Below are positions 1 to 9,713 of a stretch of 64,000 nucleotides of DNA, in pieces. Within the stretch, counting starts at the first letter, position 1. Every line of letters starts with the position of its first letter. The DNA lies in contig NZ_VIAR01000002.1 in NCBI RefSeq assembly GCF_006546625.1, positions 1 to 64,000 on the forward strand, written 5' to 3'. A program made the translations under genes and the position numbers. Below the pieces are notes generated by a model. That model was not told the DNA's origin. It searched no databases and worked only from the letters and a program-made list of their open reading frames with translations. The DNA is from Haloflavibacter putidus (lineage in GTDB: Bacteria; Bacteroidota; Bacteroidia; Flavobacteriales; Flavobacteriaceae).

Positions 1-190
1 GGTTATTAGCTATAAGTTTTATGCTGTAAGCTGTAAGCGCAGGGATAGCACGTGTCTTAAAAGCTGATAAAATACAAACTCTCATTCCGTTATCAAGAAT
101 TATAGACTACTATAAGCGGTAAGCTGTACGCTATAAAACCCAAAAAGAATTAACATAATGCCTAAAGCATATAGCTTAAAGCTGAAAATT
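1..190. repeat. Gene-free stretch with degenerate AGCTRTAAGC-like words
   Basis: No open frame is supported here. The stretch is littered with loosely related words such as AGCTATAAG, GCTGTAAGC and AGCTTAAAGC (near 8-16, 24-40, 109-137 and 165-184), often next to one another. They look like eroded short interspersed or tandem intergenic repeats. I see no tRNA fold and no promoter that I would defend. The repeat nature is read from the sequence; origin and function are unknown. Confidence 0.4.
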
Positions 191-299
191 GCGTTAAGGA
201 TAGTAGCGGTTACCCTGCAAACAAGCTTTTTTGGGCTTGTTGGAGCGTAATAGCGGATAGCCTGACCCCTCCCCAATTTTTCATTGGGGAGGGGAACGC
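191..299 (+). ncRNA. Candidate structured RNA element (three-way junction)
   Basis: Three nested pairings are visible. GCGTT (191-195) pairs with AACGC (295-299) and closes the element. Inside it are a 7-bp hairpin, AACAAGC (220-226) with GCTTGTT (235-241), and a perfect 12-bp GC-rich hairpin (266-277 with 283-294, loop 278-282). Single-stranded patches such as GGATAGTAGCGG and TAGCGGATAGCCTGACC resemble an intergenic element that I remember as recurrent in flavobacterial genomes, but I cannot name its family with certainty. It may be a dispersed element, an RNA end of an upstream transcript, or a terminator. The closing stem makes a plain terminator less likely. Confidence 0.45.
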
Positions 300-578
300 C
301 TTAATAATTATGCTGTAAAATAAAAAGCCTTCTAAACATTAAAAAAATAGAAACTAACTTTTTAAGAAATATTTTTAGATCACTTACTATTTAGAAGAAT
401 GTTTTAACTTTTTTATTTTAAGTTTTTGCGTTAATTTAAATAATGCTCTTTGTATTTACGCTTTTTAAAAGGTGGCATAAGAATTGACCTATACTAGAGG
501 CAAGTTTGTAAAGCTTGCAGATAAATAAAATAAGTATAATATAAGCTGTGAAACTGACAGTTTGACCAAATATAAACT
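300..578. other. Gene-free upstream region of lon
   Basis: AT-rich non-coding DNA in front of lon. I find no clean TAnnTTTG box. Close to the gene is TGACAG followed directly by TTTGACC (555-567), which resembles half of the TGACAG palindrome seen upstream of dnaK in this window. Lon and DnaK are both classical heat-shock products, so a shared signal is possible, but one half-site is weak evidence. Confidence 0.3.
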
Positions 579-3029
579 ATGGGAAAATCGAATGTATTTA
601 GTATAGACAATTTGTCATTACAAGATATTAACGAAGACGCAGAACTTATTCCGTTGATGACGCCGGAAGATGAAGATGAAATTGAGCGCGAAGAATTGCC
701 GTTAGAGTTGCCAATATTACCACTAAAAAATACAGTATTGTTTCCGGGGGTTGTAATTCCTATTACTGCCGGTAGAGACAAATCTATCGAGTTGATAAAC
801 GATGCTAATAACGGCAATAAAACTATTGGAGTAGTAGCTCAAAAAGATTCTTCTGTTGAGAATCCTGGCGCTAAAGACATATACTCTCTAGGCGTGGTAG
901 CTAAAATCTTGCGGGTTTTAAAAATGCCTGACGGTAATACAACCGTAATTATTCAGGGTAAAAAGCGCTTCGAAATAAGCGAAATAGTTAATGACAATCC
1001 TTATTTAACAGCTTCAATTTCTCCGGTACAAGAAGAAAAACCTGCCAAAGATAATGGAGAGTTTCTGGCTATAATAGACTCTATTAAAGACTTGTCTTTG
1101 CGTATTATTAAAGACAGTCCGGCTATTCCTTCTGAGGCTTCTTTTGCTATTAAAAATATAGAAACTCCGTCTTTTTTAATAAATTTTGTTTCGTCTAATA
1201 TGAACCTTTCAGTAGAGGAAAAACAAAATTTATTGGCTACCAACGACTTAAAAAATAGGGCGTTATCTACCTTAAAGTTGATGAATGTTGAGTACCAAAA
1301 ATTAGAATTGAAAAATGATATTCAATCTAAGGTGCAGAGCGATATGAGCCAACAACAACGAGAGTATTTCTTGCATCAGCAAATGAAAACTATACAGGAA
1401 GAGCTTGGTGGCGCTACCAACGAAGGAGAAATTGAAGAAATGCGTAAACGTGCGCAAAAGAAAAAATGGAATGAAAAAGAGGCGAAACACTTTAAAAAAG
1501 AACTCGCCAAAATGCAACGTATGAATCCGCAAGTGGCAGAATATTCTATTCAAAGAAACTACTTGGATTTATTTTTAGACTTGCCGTGGAATGAATTCAG
1601 TAAAGATAAATTCGATTTAAAGCGGGCGCAAAAAATATTAGATCGCGACCATTATGGGTTAGAAGAAGTAAAAAGAAGAATTATAGAATATCTAGCGGTT
1701 TTAAAACTTAGAAACGATATGAAATCGCCTATTCTTTGTTTGTTTGGTCCTCCGGGAGTTGGTAAAACATCGTTAGGAAAATCTGTTGCAGAAGCTTTGG
1801 GTAGAGAATATGTACGCATTTCTTTAGGCGGTTTACGCGACGAAGCCGAAATACGCGGACATAGAAAAACCTATATTGGAGCAATGCCGGGTAGAATTAT
1901 ACAAAGCTTGAAAAAAGCCGGCACAAGCAATCCGGTCTTTGTTTTAGATGAAATAGATAAATTGAGTAGCGGCCATCAGGGAGATCCTTCTTCGGCTTTG
2001 CTGGAAGTTTTGGATCCTGAGCAAAATAGCGAGTTTCACGATAACTTTTTAGAGTTAGGTTTTGATCTTTCTAAAGTTATGTTTATTGCAACGGCCAATA
2101 GCTTGAGCACCATTCAACCTGCTTTAAGAGACCGGATGGAGATAATAAATATGACCGGTTATACTATAGAAGAGAAAATAGAAATAGCCAAGCAACATTT
2201 GCTTCCTAAACAGGTAAAAGAGCACGGTCTTACTTCTAAAGATATTAAAATTGGTAAGCCGCAACTAGAAAAAATTGTTGAAGGTTATACCAGAGAATCC
2301 GGTGTTCGTGGTTTGGAAAAACAAATTGCAAAAGTGGTGCGGTATGTAGCTAAAAGCATTGCTATGGAAGAAGAATATAACACCAAAATAACTAACGAAG
2401 ATGTTCGTGAAATTTTGGGCCCTGCCAGGTTAGAACATAATAAATACGAAAACAATGAGGTTGCCGGTGTGGTAACCGGTTTGGCGTGGACAAGCGTTGG
2501 TGGCGATATTCTTTTTATCGAATCTATTCTGTCTAAAGGTAAAGGTAATTTGAACATCACCGGAAACCTTGGGAAAGTGATGAAAGAGTCGGCTACAATT
2601 GCAATGGAATATATTAAAGCAAACGCAAAAGAGTTTGGTATAAAACCGGATATTTTTGATAAATATAACGTACACATTCACGTGCCTGAAGGTGCAACTC
2701 CAAAAGACGGACCTAGTGCCGGTATTACGATGTTAACTTCTTTGGTTTCTCTATTTACACAACGCAAAGTAAAGAAAAACATTGCTATGACAGGTGAGAT
2801 CACTTTACGTGGCAAAGTTTTGCCGGTGGGTGGTGTAAAAGAAAAGATTTTAGCGGCAAAACGCGCTAGGATTAAAGAAATAATTCTTTGTGAAGAGAAT
2901 AAAAAAGATGTAGAAGAAATTAAAGAAGATTATTTAAAAGGTTTAAAATTCCATTACGTATCAGATATGAAAGATGTTCTGGAAAAAGCCATTACTAAAC
3001 AAAAAGTAAAAAACGCAAAAACTTTTTAA
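579..3029 (+). CDS. lon: ATP-dependent serine protease Lon
   Basis: Cytoplasmic AAA+ protease that unfolds and degrades damaged and regulatory proteins as a hexamer. The 816-residue product has the expected order: an N-terminal substrate-binding LAN domain (about 45-245), a coiled-coil linker, the ATPase with Walker A GPPGVGKT (390-397) and Walker B VFVLDEID (about 453), and the C-terminal peptidase. The Ser-Lys dyad is visible as Ser713 in KDGPSAG and Lys756 in GGVKEK, 43 residues apart as in E. coli Lon. An acidic 40-residue N-terminal extension precedes the domain, as in other Bacteroidota Lons. The gene stands alone and ends in a strong hairpin terminator. Identification is secure. Confidence 0.97.
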   Translation: MGKSNVFSIDNLSLQDINEDAELIPLMTPEDEDEIEREELPLELPILPLKNTVLFPGVVIPITAGRDKSIELINDANNGNKTIGVVAQKDSSVENPGAKDIYSLGVVAKILRVLKMPDGNTTVIIQGKKRFEISEIVNDNPYLTASISPVQEEKPAKDNGEFLAIIDSIKDLSLRIIKDSPAIPSEASFAIKNIETPSFLINFVSSNMNLSVEEKQNLLATNDLKNRALSTLKLMNVEYQKLELKNDIQSKVQSDMSQQQREYFLHQQMKTIQEELGGATNEGEIEEMRKRAQKKKWNEKEAKHFKKELAKMQRMNPQVAEYSIQRNYLDLFLDLPWNEFSKDKFDLKRAQKILDRDHYGLEEVKRRIIEYLAVLKLRNDMKSPILCLFGPPGVGKTSLGKSVAEALGREYVRISLGGLRDEAEIRGHRKTYIGAMPGRIIQSLKKAGTSNPVFVLDEIDKLSSGHQGDPSSALLEVLDPEQNSEFHDNFLELGFDLSKVMFIATANSLSTIQPALRDRMEIINMTGYTIEEKIEIAKQHLLPKQVKEHGLTSKDIKIGKPQLEKIVEGYTRESGVRGLEKQIAKVVRYVAKSIAMEEEYNTKITNEDVREILGPARLEHNKYENNEVAGVVTGLAWTSVGGDILFIESILSKGKGNLNITGNLGKVMKESATIAMEYIKANAKEFGIKPDIFDKYNVHIHVPEGATPKDGPSAGITMLTSLVSLFTQRKVKKNIAMTGEITLRGKVLPVGGVKEKILAAKRARIKEIILCEENKKDVEEIKEDYLKGLKFHYVSDMKDVLEKAITKQKVKNAKTF

Positions 3030-3045
3030 AAATCGTTTTACATTA

Positions 3046-3084
3046 TAAAAAAGCAGCTCTTTTATTAAAAGAGCTGCTTTTTTT
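3046..3084. terminator. Intrinsic terminator after lon
   Basis: Near-perfect hairpin AGCAGCTCTTTT ... AAAAGAGCTGCT with an A-run before it and a T-run after it. It lies between the convergent lon and the minus-strand gene at 3107, so it can serve both. Confidence 0.9.
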
Positions 3085-3106
3085 GTTATTTCTATAGAGG
3101 TTAGAA

Positions 3107-3550
3107 TTACCAATCTATACCTAAGAATTTATTCTCTTCTAAAAACTTTCCGTTTTCATCAAATTCCAATTCGGTACCATCAGATAGTTCTACTTCGTGT
3201 TCATTATCGTCCCATTCCCATTCGGTAACTTTTTGTTCAGGAAATTTTTTATTCACGTAATCTTTAATAGACATTGGTAAAAGCTCTGCAGGTATTTCTT
3301 TATTGCCTTTAATTTCGGTTATTTCTCCTTTATCATTAAAGTCAATTTTAGTACCATTTTCATATCGCACTTCATACATTTCATCGCGATCATCCTTATC
3401 TCTATCAATATTTACTCGCTCAACTTTCCAATCTTTGTAATGCTCATTTAAGACACTTTGTGCATTTTTTGGTAAATCTAATATACTTTGTGCATTTGAT
3501 GCACCAAACGCAAATACGCCTAATAAACCAGTTAAAATTATCTTTTTCAT
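3107..3550 (-). CDS. Secreted PepSY-like (DUF2874-type) protein
   Basis: A 147-residue protein with a Sec signal peptide (MKKIILTGLLGVFAFGASNA). The rest is made of two similar acidic, Lys/Asp/Glu-rich units with alternating strands (VRYENGTKIDFNDKGE and VELSDGTELEFDENGK), the pattern of PepSY-like putative beta-lactamase-inhibitor-like proteins common in Bacteroidota. It probably sits in the periplasm or on the surface; no activity can be assigned. I chose the start at 3550 because it begins the signal peptide; an in-frame start 33 bases upstream would add a charged stretch before it. A TATTTTTG-type -7 box reads on this strand at 3580-3573. Confidence 0.75.
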   Translation of the reverse strand: MKKIILTGLLGVFAFGASNAQSILDLPKNAQSVLNEHYKDWKVERVNIDRDKDDRDEMYEVRYENGTKIDFNDKGEITEIKGNKEIPAELLPMSIKDYVNKKFPEQKVTEWEWDDNEHEVELSDGTELEFDENGKFLEENKFLGIDW

Positions 3551-3688
3551 AGTTTTTGCTTTTTGTTTTCTCCAAAAATACAAACAAAGAGTTCTTATTG
3601 ATAATTATTCAAACTAAAATTTTGTGAATTGATAATGTTTTAACATAAATTAATCTTTTGTTATATTTACAATATTCTCTTTCTGTGC

Positions 3689-3732
3689 GTAACCTAAGTT
3701 ACCAAATGCACTGCTTTGACCACCTATCTTTG
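3689..3732 (+). promoter_or_regulatory. Efflux operon promoter with palindromic operator
   Basis: TATCTTTG (3725-3732) matches the Bacteroidota -7 consensus TAnnTTTG. No TTTG/TTG -33 box is present at the usual distance. Instead the perfect-armed palindrome GTAACCTAAGTTAC (3689-3702) sits where the -33 should be, its centre about 41 bases before the expected transcription start. That position and the GTA-N8-TAC form are typical of a class II site for a CRP/FNR-family activator, though a repressor site is also possible. The same palindrome with the same spacing occurs before tilS. Confidence 0.65.
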
Positions 3733-3750
3733 TATCAAAATCAAATACAA

Positions 3751-5058
3751 ATGAGAGGAAGCTTATTTATAATACTAATAATTCTTGCGGGACTTCGCAC
3801 ACAAGCGCAGAATATACAGAGTCTTACAAAAGCCGAAGTCTTACAAAAGGCTAAAACCGACAATACACAAATTAAAATAGCAGAAAAAGATGTTTTGGCC
3901 GCCAAAGCTGCCTACCAACAAACTGCTGCTGTTTTTTTGCCACAAATCAAAGCGTCGCATACAGGCATGGCAACTACCAATCCGTTAATGGCTTTTGGTT
4001 CTAAGTTAAATCAAGAAATTTTAACGCAAGCAGATTTTAATCCCTCTACATTAAACAATCCTTCTCAAATTGAAGATTTTCAAACCAAAGTAGAAGTGCA
4101 AATGCCTTTACTTAATTTAGATGGCATTTACCAACGCAAAGCGGCCAAATCTGCCTGGCAGGCCAATCAATTGCAACAGCAACGCACCGCGCAATATATT
4201 AGTTTGCAAGTAGAACAGGCCTATATGCAATTGCAATTGGCGTATAAAACAAAAAACCTTATAAAAAAATCTTTGGCTGTAGCCGAAGAAAACTTGCGGG
4301 TTGCAGAAGACAATCAAGAGGCTGGATATTTACAGCAAGCCGATGTCTTAATGGTAAACATGCGGGTAACCGAACTAAAAAATAAACTGCAATTTGCAAA
4401 GAGTAATATTCAGAATGCTTCCAATTATTTATCGGTTTTAATGAATGAACCTGCAGATATTCAATTTAAACCAACAGATAGTTTAGAAATGGTTCAAACC
4501 CTTTCCGAAGTATCAGGGAATTTAGAAAATCGTCCGGATATTTTAGCAATGCAACGCGCCAGCGAAGCTCAAAAACAACAATATAAAGCAAGTAAAATGA
4601 ATTTCTTACCAAGACTTAATGCTTTTGGTTCCTACGAATGGCACGACGACGAGATTTTTCAAGCCGGGGCAAACGGCTATCTTTTTGGAGCAGAACTTTC
4701 GTGGAATTTATTCGAAGGCGGTAAACGTTTCGGTAAAACCAAAGAAACCAAAGCGCGTTTTGAAAAAGCGCGTTTAGAAGCCGAACAGTATAAAAATAAC
4801 AGTCAATTAGAACTTCAAAAAGCAAGACGCCAAAAAGCAGATATCAAAAACCAGGTAAACTTAGCAAAAATGGCAATAGACCAAGCAAAAGAAGCTTTAC
4901 GCATTAGAAGCAATCGCTTTGAAGAAGGATTGGAAAAAACAACCGAGTTGCTCCAAGCCGAAGTTTTATACGCCGAAAAACAATTAGAATACTTTCAAAG
5001 CATTTATAACTACAATTATGCGGCAGCTTACCTGCGGTTTTTAACCAATAATTTATAA
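3751..5058 (+). CDS. TolC-family outer-membrane efflux channel
   Basis: First gene of an RND efflux operon. The product is predicted to be a trimeric outer-membrane channel with a long periplasmic alpha-barrel. The 435-residue protein has a signal peptide (MRGSLFIILIILAGLRTQAQ) and two long repeated helical blocks rich in Ala, Gln, Lys and Glu (about 25-220 and 250-430), the internal duplication typical of TolC/OprM-type factors. I placed the start at 3751, the beginning of the signal peptide. An open frame extends to 3658, but that stretch contains the promoter and encodes no sensible N-terminus. The adaptor gene follows after 35 bases. Confidence 0.88.
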   Translation: MRGSLFIILIILAGLRTQAQNIQSLTKAEVLQKAKTDNTQIKIAEKDVLAAKAAYQQTAAVFLPQIKASHTGMATTNPLMAFGSKLNQEILTQADFNPSTLNNPSQIEDFQTKVEVQMPLLNLDGIYQRKAAKSAWQANQLQQQRTAQYISLQVEQAYMQLQLAYKTKNLIKKSLAVAEENLRVAEDNQEAGYLQQADVLMVNMRVTELKNKLQFAKSNIQNASNYLSVLMNEPADIQFKPTDSLEMVQTLSEVSGNLENRPDILAMQRASEAQKQQYKASKMNFLPRLNAFGSYEWHDDEIFQAGANGYLFGAELSWNLFEGGKRFGKTKETKARFEKARLEAEQYKNNSQLELQKARRQKADIKNQVNLAKMAIDQAKEALRIRSNRFEEGLEKTTELLQAEVLYAEKQLEYFQSIYNYNYAAAYLRFLTNNL

Positions 5059-5093
5059 AAAAACAACTAGCAATTAATCCTATACCATAAACA

Positions 5094-6182
5094 ATGAAAA
5101 GAATAGTATTAAGTATAAATTTATTAGCTGTTTTGCTACTTTCTTCTTGTCAAGAAGAAAAAAGTCAAAGCATAAAAGACACCACAACACCGGTTACGGT
5201 TACTACTTACACGATAAGCAACCAAACTTCTGCCAATAAAATTAGCGTTAGCGGAAGTGTTGAAGCAGCCAACACTGCCAATTTGAGTACACGTAACTCC
5301 GGCTATGTAGATAAGGTCTTGGTTTCTTTAGGTGATAAAGTGCAAAAAGGAGAACTTTTAATAAAAATAAACAATGCAGACCTTTCGGCAAAATTAGCGC
5401 AAAGCAAAGCAAATGTAGCCGAAGCCCAAGCCGCTTACCAAACAGCAAAAAAAGATTATGAGCGCTACCAAAGCCTTTTCAATAAAAAAAGTGCTACTCA
5501 AAAAGAACTGGACGATATGCAAGCAAATTTTAAAATGGCGCAAGCTCGTTTAAATGTTGCACAGGAAATGAAAAAAGAAGTGCAAGCGCAATTTTCCTAT
5601 ACCAATATAAAAGCTCCATTTAAAGGTTTAGTTACAAGCAAAAATATTCAAGAGGGAGATTTGGCAAATCCAGGGCAGGTTTTAATGCGTCTAGAAGGTG
5701 AAAAGGCTTTGCAAATTATTGCAATGGTGCCAGAGAGTCAAATAAATTCTATACAAAAAGATAAAAAGGCTAACGTTACCATTAGTTCTATAGAACAAGA
5801 ATTAGAAGGTGAAGTGGTAGAGATTAGTCCGTCTGCGCAAAATACCGGCGGACAGTACTTGGTAAAAGTTCGGTTATTAAATCCTAGCCAAAATATAAAA
5901 CCCGGCATGTTTGCGCGGGTTAATTTTGCAAACTCAGCAAAATCAACTGTAGAAGCAAATAATCCCAACGTACTTATTCCTAAAGCAGCCGTAGTAAAAC
6001 AAGGGCAACTTACTGGGGTTTATACCATTAGTCAGAAAAACACTGCTATTTTACGTTGGTTGCGTTTGGGTAAAACCCATGGCGATCAAGTAGAAGTGTT
6101 AAGCGGTTTAAAAACCGGAGAAACTATTATCCGTCAAGCGGAAGGAAAATTGTATAACGGCGTAAAGCTAACGCAAAAATAA
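5094..6182 (+). CDS. RND efflux periplasmic adaptor (membrane fusion protein), lipoprotein
   Basis: Connects the inner-membrane pump to the outer channel. The 362-residue protein starts with a lipoprotein signal peptide with lipobox LSSC (lipidated Cys19). Then come the barrel-sandwich half-motif SGSVEAANTANLSTRNSGYV, an alpha-helical hairpin (about 100-165), the second lipoyl half with IKAPFKGLVTSKNIQEGD, a beta-barrel and a membrane-proximal domain. This order is that of the HlyD/AcrA family. It lies 35 bases after the channel gene and 7 bases before the pump gene, so the three are almost certainly one transcript. Confidence 0.92.
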   Translation: MKRIVLSINLLAVLLLSSCQEEKSQSIKDTTTPVTVTTYTISNQTSANKISVSGSVEAANTANLSTRNSGYVDKVLVSLGDKVQKGELLIKINNADLSAKLAQSKANVAEAQAAYQTAKKDYERYQSLFNKKSATQKELDDMQANFKMAQARLNVAQEMKKEVQAQFSYTNIKAPFKGLVTSKNIQEGDLANPGQVLMRLEGEKALQIIAMVPESQINSIQKDKKANVTISSIEQELEGEVVEISPSAQNTGGQYLVKVRLLNPSQNIKPGMFARVNFANSAKSTVEANNPNVLIPKAAVVKQGQLTGVYTISQKNTAILRWLRLGKTHGDQVEVLSGLKTGETIIRQAEGKLYNGVKLTQK

Positions 6183-6189
6183 AAAACGA

Positions 6190-9100
6190 ATGAAAGAAGG
6201 ATTTGCAGGCAAAATAGCCAAAGCATTTATCGGCTCTAAGCTTACCATATTATTAATGATTGTTTTTATGGTGGTTGGCGTGTGGAGCTCGTTTTTAATT
6301 CCGCGCGAAGAAGAACCACAAATAGAAGTGCCAATGGCAGATATTTTTGTGGGTTATCCCGGCGCTAGTCCGCAAGAAGTAGAAGCCAGGGTAATCAAAC
6401 CTTTAGAAAAAATTGTTTCTAATATTACGGGTATAAAACACGTGCAATCTATTTCGCAAAAAGACGGCGGAATGTTAATCGCACAGTTTTATGTTGGCGA
6501 AGACGTAGAACGTTCTTACGTAAAATTATATAACGAAATCAACAAACATATGGATATGATGCCACAAGGCGTCACCACGCCATTGGTAAAAACGCGAGCT
6601 ATAGATGATGTGCCGGTTTTGGGTTTAACTTTATGGAGTGAGACTTTAGATGATTATATGTTGCAACAAATTTCTACGGAAGTACTTTCGGAAATTGAGA
6701 AAATACCAAATGTAAGCGGCACTAAAGTAATTGGCGGAAGAAGCAAACAGGTTCGGGTGGTTATAGACAAAGATAAATTGGCCGCCAGCGAATTAGATTT
6801 TTTAGGCGTGGCCAAAATGATTCAGGCTAACAACCAACAATTACATACCGGCAAATTTGACTTAAACGATACTGAATATAGTATAGAAACCGGCAGTTTT
6901 CTTAAAACTCCAGAAGATATAGAAAATTTGGTCGTGGGTTCTAAAGACAATCGGCCTGTTTATTTAAAACAGATAGCAGAAATAAAAGAAGGCGCACAAA
7001 TTCCGGCCAATTATGTTTCGTTAGGCTTTGGTCAAGGAAGCGATTCCGTAAAGAAATACCAAGCAGAATATCCTGCGGTAACAATTTCAGTAGCCAAAAG
7101 AAAAGGCGCAGATGCCATGCAGTTGGCGGAGGTAATTGTTAATAAAATAGAGCATTTAAAAAAGACTACCATAACCAACGATGTAAAAGTAGAAGTAACA
7201 AGAAATTATGGCGAGACCGCTTCCCAAAAAGTAAGCGAACTTTTGTTGCACTTAATCGGTGCAATTATAGCAGTAACTTTGGTAGTTATGCTAGCAATGG
7301 GTTGGCGCGGTGGTTTGGTGGTTTTCCTTTCGGTACCCATTACTTTTGCACTCACGTTGCTAAGTTATTATATGTTAGATTATACCTTAAACCGCATTAC
7401 TTTATTTGCTTTGGTATTTGTAACAGGAATAGTGGTAGACGACTCGATTATTATTGCAGAAAATATGCACCGGCATTTTAAAATGAAACGCTTGCCGTTT
7501 AAAGATGCAGCTTTATATGCAATTAACGAAGTAGGAAATCCAACAATTTTGGCAACTTTTACGGTAATTGCATCTGTATTACCAATGGCTTTTGTAAGCG
7601 GAATGATGGGGCCATATATGAGTCCGATGCCCATTGGCGCGTCTATTGCTATGATTCTTTCGTTGTTTGTTGCATTAACAATCACGCCGTATTTGGGCTA
7701 TATTTTCTTACGGGAAAAAGAAAAGAAATCTAACAAACCCCAAAAACAGAAAAAACCGGAAGATGCTTTTATATATAAATGGTACAATCGTTTAGAAAGA
7801 CCTTTATTAGAAAGCAAAGCTAAACGCTGGGGATTCTTAGGAATTACTTTTTTAATCTTGTTTTTAAGTATTGGTTTATTCTTTACGGAAAGCGTTGCGG
7901 TAAAAATGCTGCCATTTGATAATAAAAACGAATTTCAGGTAGTAATAGATATGCCGGAAGGTACCACTTTAGAACGTACCGCAGTAGTAACTCGCGAAAT
8001 AGGTCAATATTTAAAAAATAGGCCAGAGGTTGTAAATTACCAAAGTTATGTGGGCACTTCGGCGCCAATAACCTTTAACGGTTTGGTACGGCATTACGAT
8101 TTACGTGGGGCCAGCAATACGGCAGATATTCAGGTTAATTTGGTTGGAAAAGGAGAGCGCAGCGCTCAAAGCCACGATATTGCCAAGCTATTGCGCCCTG
8201 AAATTCAGAAAATTGGATTGGTTTATGGCGCTAATATTAAAATTGTGGAAGTTCCGCCGGGACCACCGGTTCTTTCTACTATCGTAGCTGAAATTTATGG
8301 ACCCGATTACGAGAAACAAATAGAATTAGGACAAGAAATAAAAAACATCCTAAACCAAACCGAAGATGTTGTTGACGTAGACTGGATGACAGAAGCAGAC
8401 CACGTTGAATACAATTTCAAAATAGACAAAGAGAAAGCAATGCTTAACGGTATTGCGCCTCAGCAAATTGTGCAAACTATGGCAATGGCTATGGGAAAAA
8501 GTCCTGTTGGCAGAATATACCAACCACAAGCGACAGATCCGGTAAACATAATTTTGACTTTAGAAGAAGCCGAAAAATCTACTTTAGCAGACATTAGTAG
8601 GTTAAAGGTAAAAAGTAAACAAGGGCAAATGATTCCGCTAAGTTCTTTAGTTGAAATCGAAAAACGAACTGCACCCAAAAGCATTTATCGTAAAGATCAA
8701 AAAAGAGTGGTTTTTGTAACCGCAGATCTGGCGGGTGCTTTAGAAAGTCCGGTATATGCAATTTTAGGAATGACCAATAAATTAGAAAAAATAGACTTGC
8801 CACAAGGCTATAAAATTAACGAAATGTATTTGGGCTCTCCCAAAAATGAAGACGATTTTACGGTAAAATGGGACGGAGAATGGCAAATTACTTTAGAAGT
8901 TTTCCGCGATTTAGGTCTCGCATTTCTGGGAGTAATTATCATTATTTACATGTTAATTGTTGGTTGGTTTCAAAACTTTAAAGCACCAATCGTAATGATG
9001 GTTGCCATTCCGTTATCGCTAATCGGGATTATTTTAGGCCATTGGATTATGGGAGCATTTTTTACAGCAACTTCTTTTATTGGTATGATTGCCTTAGCGG

Positions 9101-9384
9101 GAATAATGGTCCGGAATTCGGTTTTACTCATAGATTTTATCAACATTCAATTGGCAGAAGGTAGACCTTTTAAAGAGGCCGTAATAGAAGCCGGCGCCGT
9201 AAGAACAACTCCTATTTTGCTAACAGCCGGCACGGTAGTAATTGGCGCATTTGTTATTTTGTTTGATCCAATTTTTCAAGGCTTGGCAATTTCGCTTATG
9301 GGAGGGACCATTGCTTCTACCTTTTTAACTTTATTGGTAGTGCCATTGGTATATTATTTAGTAGAACGTAAAAAACATCCTTAA
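6190..9384 (+). CDS. RND efflux pump, inner-membrane permease (HAE1-like)
   Basis: Proton-driven exporter, 1064 residues, with the usual 12 membrane helices and two large periplasmic loops formed by internal duplication (helix 1 about 14-33, helix 7 about 550). In helix 4 the motif GIVVDDSIIIAEN carries the paired acidic residues Asp417 and Asp418 of the proton relay, as in hydrophobe/amphiphile pumps such as AcrB. Heavy-metal pumps of the CzcA type normally have a single Asp there (DGAVVIVEN). Substrate is therefore more likely an organic compound or drug than a metal, although the accompanying PII-like gene is usually found with metal pumps. The next gene starts 3 bases downstream. Confidence 0.93.
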   Translation: MKEGFAGKIAKAFIGSKLTILLMIVFMVVGVWSSFLIPREEEPQIEVPMADIFVGYPGASPQEVEARVIKPLEKIVSNITGIKHVQSISQKDGGMLIAQFYVGEDVERSYVKLYNEINKHMDMMPQGVTTPLVKTRAIDDVPVLGLTLWSETLDDYMLQQISTEVLSEIEKIPNVSGTKVIGGRSKQVRVVIDKDKLAASELDFLGVAKMIQANNQQLHTGKFDLNDTEYSIETGSFLKTPEDIENLVVGSKDNRPVYLKQIAEIKEGAQIPANYVSLGFGQGSDSVKKYQAEYPAVTISVAKRKGADAMQLAEVIVNKIEHLKKTTITNDVKVEVTRNYGETASQKVSELLLHLIGAIIAVTLVVMLAMGWRGGLVVFLSVPITFALTLLSYYMLDYTLNRITLFALVFVTGIVVDDSIIIAENMHRHFKMKRLPFKDAALYAINEVGNPTILATFTVIASVLPMAFVSGMMGPYMSPMPIGASIAMILSLFVALTITPYLGYIFLREKEKKSNKPQKQKKPEDAFIYKWYNRLERPLLESKAKRWGFLGITFLILFLSIGLFFTESVAVKMLPFDNKNEFQVVIDMPEGTTLERTAVVTREIGQYLKNRPEVVNYQSYVGTSAPITFNGLVRHYDLRGASNTADIQVNLVGKGERSAQSHDIAKLLRPEIQKIGLVYGANIKIVEVPPGPPVLSTIVAEIYGPDYEKQIELGQEIKNILNQTEDVVDVDWMTEADHVEYNFKIDKEKAMLNGIAPQQIVQTMAMAMGKSPVGRIYQPQATDPVNIILTLEEAEKSTLADISRLKVKSKQGQMIPLSSLVEIEKRTAPKSIYRKDQKRVVFVTADLAGALESPVYAILGMTNKLEKIDLPQGYKINEMYLGSPKNEDDFTVKWDGEWQITLEVFRDLGLAFLGVIIIIYMLIVGWFQNFKAPIVMMVAIPLSLIGIILGHWIMGAFFTATSFIGMIALAGIMVRNSVLLIDFINIQLAEGRPFKEAVIEAGAVRTTPILLTAGTVVIGAFVILFDPIFQGLAISLMGGTIASTFLTLLVVPLVYYLVERKKHP

Positions 9385-9387
9385 ACT

Positions 9388-9693
9388 ATGAAACTATTAA
9401 TTGTTACCGCGGTAGATCAATTTCAGCAAGAAGTCTTAGCGCTTTTTAAAAAAAGTAATATAGAAAGTTTTAGCGGTGCCGAAATTGCCGGTTATAAACA
9501 AGCCAATTCTTTTTTGATGAATGCTGCTTGGTTTCCATCGGCAAGTGCAGGAGCAGATTCGAGTATGTTTTTTTCTTTTACGGAAGAAAAATACATCAAT
9601 AAATTTTTTGAAGAGGTAAAAGCTTTCAATGAAAATTTAGAAACTAACAACCCCATTAAAGCAGTGGTGGTTAATGTAGAAAGATATATTTAA
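9388..9693 (+). CDS. PII-like protein of the efflux operon
   Basis: A 101-residue protein starting 3 bases after the pump gene, so translationally close to it. The pattern MKLLIVTA, a helix, a central variable loop, then a helix and a final strand AVVVNVER is that of a small ferredoxin-like PII/CutA-type protein. PII-like proteins of the PII-NG group are known next to RND-type exporters and are thought to sense a ligand and modulate transport. The uridylylation-loop signature of classical GlnB is absent. The assignment rests on fold pattern and context, not on a catalytic motif. Confidence 0.6.
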   Translation: MKLLIVTAVDQFQQEVLALFKKSNIESFSGAEIAGYKQANSFLMNAAWFPSASAGADSSMFFSFTEEKYINKFFEEVKAFNENLETNNPIKAVVVNVERYI

Positions 9694-9713
9694 AACTTTA
9701 AAACAATAAAATT

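Noticed and set aside
1-190. tRNA or IS remnant in the first 190 bases
   Set aside because: No cloverleaf, no inverted repeats and no transposase fragment; only degenerate short words.
555-567. Heat-shock operator at lon
   Set aside because: Only one TGACAG half-site is present; kept as a side remark.
3658-3750. N-terminal extension of the TolC-type gene by 31 residues
   Set aside because: The stretch contains the operator and -7 box, and the signal peptide begins at 3751.
6190-9384. Heavy-metal (CzcA/CusA) pump
   Set aside because: The helix-4 motif is GIVVDDSII, as in drug exporters, not DGAVVIVEN of metal exporters.
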